From the NCBI GenBank assembly GCA_030867875.1, contig JAOWCC010000064.1:37160802-37224801 (forward strand): a stretch of DNA of 64,000 nt. Reading direction: 5' to 3'. This stretch comes from Actinernus sp. WN-2022 (lineage: Eukaryota; Cnidaria; Anthozoa; Actiniaria; Actinernidae). Position 1 is the first letter of the stretch. Each line of letters opens with the position of its first letter. Positions 57,301 through 64,000 of the stretch are shown one piece after another. The position numbers were made by a program, and so were the translations under genes. The notes beneath the pieces are model-generated. The model searched no databases. It was not told where the DNA came from and saw only the letters and a program-made list of their open reading frames with translations.

Positions 57301-58887
57301 TTCCTCAAGCGCCAATATCACGGGCAACTAAGAAAGGATAAGCTTGTCAACATTTGTCATACAGTATACATCCACTCTGGGAGAGCCGATAGACAGAACA
57401 GTTTACTAACGCGCTACAAACAGCTACGGCTTTTTGCGTGAATACGCTAAACTTAGAAAATTTGACATTTTGCGATTACAGAAATGAGTATCAGTTAGTA
57501 TTCTAGATTTTTCGACAAGAAATCGTTTACTAACTGTTCTCATATTTGCAAATTACCGTTTCGCAAAATACCGTTTCGCAAAATACCGTTTCGCAAATTA
57601 CCGTTTCGCAAAATACCGTTTCGCAAATTACCGTTTCGCAAAATACCGTTTCGCAAAATACCGTTTCGTTTCGCAAAGTACCGTAAGCCCGAAAATACAG
57701 CAATGAAATTCCGGCTAAATGTGTACAAAAACTCTTCACCTCGTCAAATGTAATACTAGGGATTGTTTACTTGTCATCGCTTAGGACAATCTGGCGCCAT
57801 TTCTTGTGAAAATCGTCAACATTTTGCGAAACATGGTTTTGGTCCCGTGTTGACTTGAACGCTGAACGGACGGTTTTCAAATTTAGTCGTCGTTCCTTGC
57901 CTTGCTGAACGGAAAACTCCCATCGTTTGGAGTTCTAAAGACTTGTAAAGAGAGTTGGAATTCGCCTCCTTTCATGATAATTGTTGTGAAGCCTTGGTTC
58001 GTTCGTGAAGTGTTTATAAATGCTTCGCTGGAATAAAGTCAGTGAGATAGCTTGGCTCGAACTTCGCCGTTTCCTAAATAATTATTTTTGAAGAGCCGAC
58101 AAAGTAGCAGGTTCAGCTAAATTTCAGGTATGTTTTATTACCTTGTTTTGATTCTGGAAAACGTTTTCAGGTGAGTTCGGGTTGTCCTTTGTCTTGGCTT
58201 TGGTGTGTTTTGGCTGGTGAGTTTGTCTTGGCTTTGGTGTGTTTTGGCTTGTGCTCAGAAAAGTCGCAAAATAAACTCTTTCTTTTCTTTCATTTTGTCC
58301 GTTTTATAAAACATTGCTTTTTAGCAAAAGGTTTTTGGCAATGTTATTTATCTTCTGGCGTTACTTTTTGTTATACCTTGAGTGAAACACTAAACGTTTC
58401 GTGTGGCAACAATCTCAATCAACTACTCTTGAAGTGACTCAGCCGCGAAGGCCGAGTCACTACCAAAAGTTCCTTGGCCTTTAAGCTCCCGCCAGGTTTT
58501 GCAATATTTGTTTGCTTAAGTATATAGCAGCATGTTGGCTTTTCCAGTGTCGGTCATTATTTTTTCGTCAATTGCCTCAAGGCAGGCGTTTTCTTTCTTC
58601 TGCCCCGACTCGTTTACCTCCCCTTCCTCCAGACGACCAGAGCCTTCATTCATCAGAATTTCAAACAAAAAATGTAAAAATGAAATACTCTACATTTAGA
58701 ATGAATGTTAAACAAAACGTTCCTGCAAAAAAAATGTTTTAGAGGTTCGAAATAAGAGCGATGGAAATGGATTCCTGAAAGGTTCCTTCGGAGGGAGGTT
58801 TGATTTCGTACTCCCGGAGTCGGAAATCAAATTTTGCCTTTGGCCGTGCGATAGACTGGTAACGAATGAGCGCTGACCCAGCCCCTT
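54350..58887. mobile_element. 4.5-kb TTAA-site element
   Basis: Ends AGGGGCTGGGTCA and TGACCCAGCCCCT (with one mismatch), with TTAA on each side. The flanks 54175-54349 and 58888-58910 join to match an uninterrupted copy at 43630-43850, which has a single TTAA at the insertion point. The footprint suggests a Kolobok- or piggyBac-type element. Its right part (57700-58880) contains two unrecognised plus-strand frames (58171-58437, 58512-58742). A younger foldback unit fills its left part. Confidence 0.75.
54397..57690. mobile_element. 3.3-kb foldback unit with 15-bp minisatellites
   Basis: Ends GGGCTTACGGTACTTTGCG and its reverse complement. The outer arms (54397-about 55060 and about 57060-57690) are inverted copies. 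A second inverted pair lies inside (about 55230-55520 and 55910-56200). Blocks of the 15-mer GAAACGGTATTTTGC occur at 54416-54585, 56262-56432 and 57548-57675. No target duplication is clear. No coding. Confidence 0.65.
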
Positions 58888-59097
58888 TAATATACAAGGG
58901 GTATAAAACTTTTTGCCTGTAACATTTTTGCCTGTAACATTCTCAACTCGCAACACGCACTTTTCAACTCGAACTTTCCCTATCCCCGGTCAACTGAATA
59001 AGGATTTGTATGAGTTTTTCAACATCAGTACTGAAAAGAATCGATTGAACTTTAATTTGTCTGGCTAAATTTTGTTTTTGATTAAATATATTTTTAC

Positions 59098-59285
59098 CCT
59101 AAAATCCTGACTCGGATCCTGACTCGAAATCCTGACTCAGAATCCTGACTCGAATCCTGACTCGGAATCCTGACTCGGATCCTCTCGACGCCTGACTCGA
59201 AATCCTGACTCGGATCCTGACTCGGATCCTGACTCGGATCCTGACTCGGATCCCGACTCGGATCCTGACTCGAAATCCTGACTAG
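59098..59285 (+). repeat. ~13-bp minisatellite (ATCCTGACTCGG)
   Basis: About 14 units of ATCCTGACTCGGA/AATCCTGACTCGA, slightly irregular. Confidence 0.75.
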
Positions 59286-59311
59286 AGACTTAGTTTATCT
59301 CCTAGACCAGT

Positions 59312-60242
59312 CGCGCTGTTATAAACACTCCTGGATCGATTCCCCTGTATAAATGTGGAGAAAAAATAAACATTTAGAAATTGTAAACTGTAACTCTTAC
59401 ATCGTAAAAATTCCAGTCAAATTACCGTCGAAGCTTTAAATGTATGCGAAAGTCTGCTGGTAGACTGATCCGTTTCGCCATGTCCCTGATACACTTTGAT
59501 TTATGGTTTCGTTTATGTATTTCACGATCGAACCACTTCTTTTGTCGGTCGGTGATCTGGGTGATGGGGACATAAACCTCTCCGAGTACACTTAAACCCT
59601 AAAGCCTGACTCGAAATCCTGACTTTAAATCTTGACTTGAAGGATAGGTAAACCCTCGAGCAAAATACCGAACTATAAAACGGCCTGTAATCTTTTTGGT
59701 GGGGTGATCCGATCCGTGATCCGATCCGTGATCCGATCCGTGATCCGATCCGATCCGATCCGATCCGATCCAGGTTTCAGGTTGGTGCAACAACGGCACC
59801 AACAAAACCTGGATCGGACGGATCACGGATCGGATCACAGATATTATGATTTCCCACCAAACAAAATATCGGTTCGGTATTTTGCTCGAGGGTTTACCTA
59901 TCCTTCAAGTCAAGATTTTAAGTCGGGATTTCGAGTCAGGCTTTAAGGTTTAAATGTACTCGCATACTGTCGTGGAGATTTATGTCCCATCACCCAGAAA
60001 GAAGTGGTTCGATCGTGAAGATACATATTTTTAAAACGAAACCATAAATCAAAGTGTATCATGGACATGGCGAAACGGATCAGTGTACCAGCAGACATTC
60101 GCATACATTTAAAGCTTCGACGATAATTTGACTGGAATTTTTACAATATGAGTTACAGTTTAACTTTCTAAAGTGTTATTTTTTCTCCACATTAATCAGG
60201 GGTATCGATCCAGGAGTGTTAACAGCGCGACTGGTCTAGACA
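59312..60242. repeat. 0.93-kb palindrome with GATCC arrays
   Basis: Arms of about 460 bases, centre near 59777. Next to the centre are (GATCC)n and GATCCGTGATCC units; the same pentamer array occurs alone at 60961-61000. Foldback-like, no target duplication seen, no real coding. Confidence 0.7.
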
Positions 60243-60487
60243 GCAAAAGCGCGGAGATTGTATTCAAACGAGTACTCGAGTTTAGCAGGGCTATGAAACG
60301 GCCAAACAAAAAGGGAACCAGTTCAGGGAAGACAATATTGTGTATTATCCATGATTTTCTCTTTTTTTGTGTGGAAGAATTAAACTGTTTGGAGGCCTTT
60401 CATAGCCTTCGAAAATGTTTAGGTCGCATTATAATTTTGTGTCAATGAAATCGACACGCCGGACTAAGCTTCATAGAATTGAACTAC

Positions 60488-60760
60488 TAGCCTGCTTGCA
60501 GGCGGTGGAGGGTGTTTTTTCGCGCAGCAAACGGATCATCGAAGCGGCCGCCATATTGGCCGAGCGTGATTTAGACCTGGGATCGAATGACAAATGGAGG
60601 GGGGAGGGGGGTGGGGGTTCTGCTTGTTCTCCCCCACCCCTCTCCCCCTCCATTTGTCATTCGATCCCAGGTCTCAATCACGCTCGGCCAATATGGTGGC
60701 CGCTTCGATGATCCGTTTGCTGCGCGAAAAAAACACCCTCCACCGCCTGCAAGCAGGCTA
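60488..60760. mobile_element. 273-bp MITE, TAGCCTGC family, 9-bp TSD
   Basis: Almost perfect hairpin ending TAGCCTGCTTGCAGG and CCTGCAAGCAGGCTA, flanked by perfect TTGAACTAC (60479-60487, 60761-60769). The centre is a G-rich/C-rich hairpin loop. Protein-like frames across it are artefacts of the palindrome. Confidence 0.8.
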
Positions 60761-61105
60761 TTGAACTACTGACTCACACCACGAAAGGTTTCGCTTGAAA
60801 TTCGGGGAAATGCCGGAGGAAATGACTGTCAAAGGGCAAAATATAAAGATAAACATATGTATTTTTAACTTAGCTGTCAAAGCAAAAAAATAAAACGTGA
60901 TACAAAACGAAACGAGTCGTAATTGTTGTGGCGGGAAAAATATAATTCAACCGTAAATGTGATCTGATCCGATCCGATCCGATCCGATCCGATCCGATCC
61001 AGGTTTTGTTGTGGCCGCATCTTGACCATTTGCAGTTTTGATATCGGCAAACCCGAACAGCACAGCAAGTTCACTCGGTCTCGGGTTCAGCATAAATAAA
61101 TAATT

Positions 61106-61216
61106 ATGGCCGAGGTCCTCCAGATGTACTACACACTTTCCTCAGGCTTTGCTCAATTGTACTTGCGAACCTTTGAAACATCATTGCATTGGATTGTCGG
61201 AAAATATGGCAAGTAA
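61106..61216 (+). CDS. Open copy c of a duplicated first exon (36 codons)
   Basis: ATG at 61106 gives M-A-E-V-L-Q-M-Y-Y-T-L-S-S-G-F-A-Q and ends Y-G-K-stop; a donor-like CAA|GTAACT overlaps the stop. It is the only one of three copies in the window without frame damage. It may be a first exon whose downstream exons were lost when the segment was duplicated. The product is not recognised. Confidence 0.3.
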   Translation: MAEVLQMYYTLSSGFAQLYLRTFETSLHWIVGKYGK

Positions 61217-61219
61217 CTA

Positions 61220-62089
61220 ACCGATCGCAAAACAAAACAGAAGCCATGCTGGCATTCACCTACTTCCGCTCGAGGAACGGAAACAAATATATCGCCAATC
61301 AGAGAGACCATTACTAGGGCCTTTTAACGAAACTGGCGGTTACAGACTAATTTTGAATTTGGAACTCGCGAAAATTTCTCACGTGGAACTGTCATAAACA
61401 CTCGGTGAAGACCCCAGCCAACTATCTTGGTCCTCTGAATCGCGAGTTCCAAATTCAAAATTAGTCTGTAACCGCCAGTTTCGTATAATTTTTCGCTTGG
61501 GGTCCCCCATGAAGAAAGGCGATTTGCATCGTTTTGGATAGGCTCGGGAAAATTTTGGACCGCTTTGGTCATTCTGGTTCTTACAGATCATTGCAAGGTC
61601 GCGCTTTTGGGTCTCGAGGAGGCGGTTTGGCGATGATAAATTTGATGGATTTTCCTAAATCTCTGGTCAGATGTTGCTTGATAACTATTCCCTCCTGTGC
61701 CGAAAGCTGAATAGCGAGCGAGGAAGAAAAGTGCCGATTTTTGGGTGATCTTTGAGGTAAGTCTGTGCTTTGGGCGAGGTCGACTTGCTACCTTGTAAAT
61801 TTTTTTAGAGCCTAGGCCAACGGTCAAAATTTCGAATCCTAATAAATTGCTTTAGAAGGCCCCAAATCGCCAAAAAACCCACTCACACAACTTCATTAAG
61901 TATCAATCTTTTATTATTGAAGATTCATTTCGTAGGAATCGGAAAAGAGAATTCACACGAAGCAATTATTTAAACTCTTCTGAGATCGTTATGAACTAAT
62001 CGATAAACCACAGGTAACCCAACAGACTAATAAGCGGGAAATATACGTAGAGTCTGGGAAGCCTGTGCTCTGACGAAAAATTTTTTATA
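61220..62089. other. Noncoding, upstream of CALHM copy 2
   Basis: Contains the hairpin at 61328-61483; no gene recognised. Unlike copy 1, it has no TAGCCTGC MITE. Confidence 0.4.
61328..61483. repeat. 156-bp hairpin element
   Basis: 44-base perfect arms (CGAAACTGGCGGTTACAGAC and on) around a 68-base centre. Confidence 0.7.
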
Positions 62090-62171
62090 CTTGGCTAGCG
62101 CGCGTTGCGTGACAGGCTGTCAAAGTTTCTTGAAACGTAACTGCTACACATGAAAGTGCTTTGCTTTTCCG

Positions 62172-62179
62172 TATAAAAG
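62172..62179 (+). promoter_or_regulatory. TATA box of CALHM copy 2
   Basis: TATAAAAG 60 bases before the ATG at 62232. The leader is slightly longer than in copy 1 because of a small insertion between the box and the ATG. The promoter is conserved along with the coding region. Confidence 0.6.
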
Positions 62180-62231
62180 ATTGCATAAAGCCCCAAAACC
62201 TCAGCTCAGAAAGACCCTGAAGACCTCCAAG

Positions 62232-63358
62232 ATGTCTTTAAGTTTGGTTACCCTCGTGACAAACTTCAAGTCCGTCTTGAAAAACCAAGGAGGCCACAGT
62301 TCGAAATGTTGTTATGGTTCTTCTCGTCTTTGGTTTACAAGCCATAGTTTCAGGAGAGGAGCTCTTCCAATGTCCGACTAAAAACTACGCTTCTTATGCT
62401 TGGATGTTTGTCATCATACCCGCATTGCTACTGTTCTTCGTTTCTCTTTTCCTAAACGAAGGCTTCTGGAATGTCGTCCGCGGTTGCTGCTATCAGGAAG
62501 AACCCGAGAGAAGAGATCTCAAGAAACGCGTGTTGCCTTTCCTCTTTCCTAGATGGGGCTGTTCAAAAAAACTCTTCGAGATCATCTTCTACAGTATGGT
62601 CGCCAGTTGTTTGTGGGTGTTTTGGGCTTTCCTGCAAAGGGAATACTACACTTTGTTCTGTTCTGGGGAATAAGGTTGCCAGACTGCTGAATACCACGAC
62701 TGAACAGAAAAGAAGATCTTGGTGGACTACCAGAAAGCGGACGACATGTCTCAAATGATCGCGTTCGTACTTCTCGCCATTATGTTAGCCGTTCCGTTTA
62801 TTGTGTTGACATCTTACAGATGCTGCTGCCAGCGCCCAGTTTCCTCAATTCCAAGTCCTTATCAGTACCAGAGTTTGGAAGCGAAGTCTGCCGTAGCAAC
62901 TTTTAAAGAAAAGATGGAAGGACTCGCCGCAGAGCAAGGAAAGAGAAAAGCAGAAATGTACTTTGCCGAGCAAACTCTCAGCGATAAAAACCCATCAGAG
63001 ATTCTCATCAAAGCTTACGAAGACTTGACTAAGATCGACAAGTACTCCGAAGCATTCCCTGCCCTTGGCGAGTACAAATCTATCGAAGCGAACGCTGCTG
63101 TCTCGGCTTTCAAAACACACGCAGAAAAGGCTGGGAAAGACAGAGTTGCCGTTACGTTCGTCGACAAGACGTGGACCGACTACGAACAGAAAGATCCATT
63201 CAGTTTGGTGGAGAATGTTTACGATTCCATGGTGGATCGTTTATCCGCGCTCTACTGGAGACAGAAGTCAGCCATATATCAAGACCAACGAATATGTCGG
63301 AACGGGAAAAAATGAATCCAAGTCGCGTGTTGACATCGAGTTGACAAAAAATCTGTAG
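62232..63358 (+). pseudogene. Second CALHM-family copy with four 1-base frameshifts
   Basis: Nearly base-for-base copy of the gene at 31869, from promoter to stop. Frame breaks come from an extra C near 62294 (before TM1), an extra T near 62654 (after TM3), one A missing near 62710, and an extra T near 63242 (in the tail). Between the breaks all four membrane segments and both tail modules remain readable (open frames 62314-62673, 62719-63315, 63065-63358). Every indel is a gain or loss of one base in a short homopolymer, and substitutions are few and mostly mild. This is the pattern of long-read consensus error as much as of decay, so the gene may be intact in the animal. Flanking homology runs from about 62090 to 63490. 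Confidence 0.7.
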
Positions 63359-63609
63359 AGGTTAAGATTTTGTTGACTATATAAAGATTTCAGACTCAGT
63401 ACATTTGATCGGTGTAGATTACCCACTTCAAATGAATAATTAATTTCCAGCGCATTTTACTTTATTATAGCAGTTTATAGTGTTTAATATAAAGGTTACC
63501 GGATACCTTCAAGGCATGTTTTTTTTTGTAAAATATTTTTTATTATTATTTGGAAAGTTTATGGATTGTTCTACAATTGAGAAAAAAACATTATTATAGA
63601 AGGAAACTA

Positions 63610-63615
63610 AATAAA
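63610..63615 (+). terminator. Possible poly(A) signal of CALHM copy 2
   Basis: AATAAA about 250 bases after the stop codon. It is not at the position homologous to the signal of copy 1, where the downstream sequences have already diverged. Confidence 0.3.
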
Positions 63616-63678
63616 TCACCGAGGCGTTATAATCCCTTTACGCCCGTGGACTTTTAGCGGGAGCTGTTATCCGAGTAA

Positions 63679-64000
63679 TTTGCATACTGTTGTTGTAGCT
63701 TCCTTCTTCGAAATATAACGAACGTGTATTTGGAGTCTTTTATCGATCGTTTGTATGGGGAAACCCAAAAGAGAAAAGCAAATTCTTGGGTAAAACTTAA
63801 AGCGAACCCTGGACCGAAAAGAAAGGAAATCGGCGTTAAGGAGGATTCGGTAAAACGAGGATTGCATGAGTTCGCGGACAGCGACAAAGGCTCGTGGTTC
63901 GAAGAACGTGCGAAAAGCAGCGAAGAACAACCTTCAACTTCAGGGTCAACTCCAAATATAAGCAGCGCTAGCAGGCTTAAACTGTCGTTTGGCTTACCAG
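63679..64000 (+). CDS. Open frame running off the window end, possible exon
   Basis: Open from after a TAA at 63676 to the last base, 107 codons without a stop. It is basic at first (Q-K-R-K-A-N-S-W-V-K-L-K) and then acidic and Ser-rich (S-S-E-E-Q-P-S-T-S-G-S-T-P). No ATG lies in this frame; a good acceptor (TTGTTGTAG|) at 63698 suggests an internal or second exon. An ATG at 63755 in another frame (M-G-K-P-K-R-E-K) stops after 12 codons. Not recognised; may continue outside the window. Confidence 0.3.

Noticed and set aside
58171..58742. Transposase of the 4.5-kb TTAA element
   Set aside because: The two plus-strand frames are short and low in recognisable motifs; kept only as unexplained frames within the element.
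60415..60772. Opposed coding frames of 60-98 residues around 60.6 kb
   Set aside because: Produced by the near-perfect palindrome of the 273-bp MITE.

Overview
The window is metazoan nuclear DNA: AT-rich, intron-bearing and crowded with transposable-element debris. It is most likely cnidarian, and plausibly a stony coral. That assignment is inference from the style of the content (a CALHM-type channel gene with a TATA promoter, a multi-exon tyrosine-recombinase-like gene, CR1/L2-type LINEs, very many foldback and MITE elements). No species is claimed.

Host-like genes are few. (1) An intact, intronless CALHM-family large-pore channel gene lies at 31869-32993 (+), with a TATA box about 50 bases before the ATG and a poly(A) signal at 33199. 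(2) A nearly identical second copy lies at 62232-63358 (+). It is broken by four single-base indels, all in short homopolymers, so it is either a young pseudogene or an intact gene with residual base-calling errors. (3) On the minus strand, five phase-compatible exons with good GT/AG sites (26941-26644, 24985-24782, 22982-22822, 21803-21686, 21172-21101) assemble into the N-terminal and early catalytic part of a tyrosine-recombinase-like protein (Crypton/DIRS type). (4) Several small first exons or broken genes are visible: a gene at 9017-8774 (-) frameshifted by a 13-base tandem duplication, inverted copies of a six-codon first exon at 894 (+) and 31044 (-), and three decayed copies of a 36-codon first exon near 430, 52395 and 61106.

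Everything else is largely mobile DNA. LINE reverse-transcriptase remnants lie at 14.4-15.1 kb (+), 35.5-35.8 kb (-), 36.1-37.9 kb (-), and 44.5-45.9 plus 51.5-51.8 kb (-). A KDZ-type transposase exon lies at 28.6-28.8 kb (-). Nesting can be read directly: a 5.58-kb long-terminal-inverted-repeat element with an 8-bp target duplication splits the LINE at 45.9/51.5 kb, and it carries two further insertions (563 bp with a 10-bp duplication, 170 bp with a 5-bp duplication). Likewise a 4.5-kb TTAA-site element (54350-58887) sits in a repeat whose uninterrupted copy is at 43.6-43.85 kb, and holds a foldback core (54397-57690) with three blocks of a 15-bp minisatellite. Other elements with readable target duplications have TTAA, TTA/TAA, TA or 9-bp footprints.

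Layout: 0-2.5 kb duplicated first-exon sequence and a 782-bp TTA-site element; 4.9-6.2 kb TA-site MITEs; 6.9-8.65 kb a 1.5-kb pentanucleotide array running into a 17-bp C-rich minisatellite; 8.7-9.9 kb small minus-strand coding pieces; 11-20.5 kb hairpins, a LINE fragment, three tandem duplications and minisatellites; 21-27 kb the recombinase-like gene; 28.5-30.5 kb KDZ piece and repeats; 30.7-33.2 kb inverted duplication and CALHM copy 1; 34.5-38.5 kb LINE fragments and a MITE; 38.7-43.9 kb diverged tandem repeats and two 3-bp-TSD elements; 44.5-51.8 kb LINE with nested insertions; 51.8-61.5 kb nested TTAA elements and palindromes; 62-64 kb CALHM copy 2 and an open frame running off the end.
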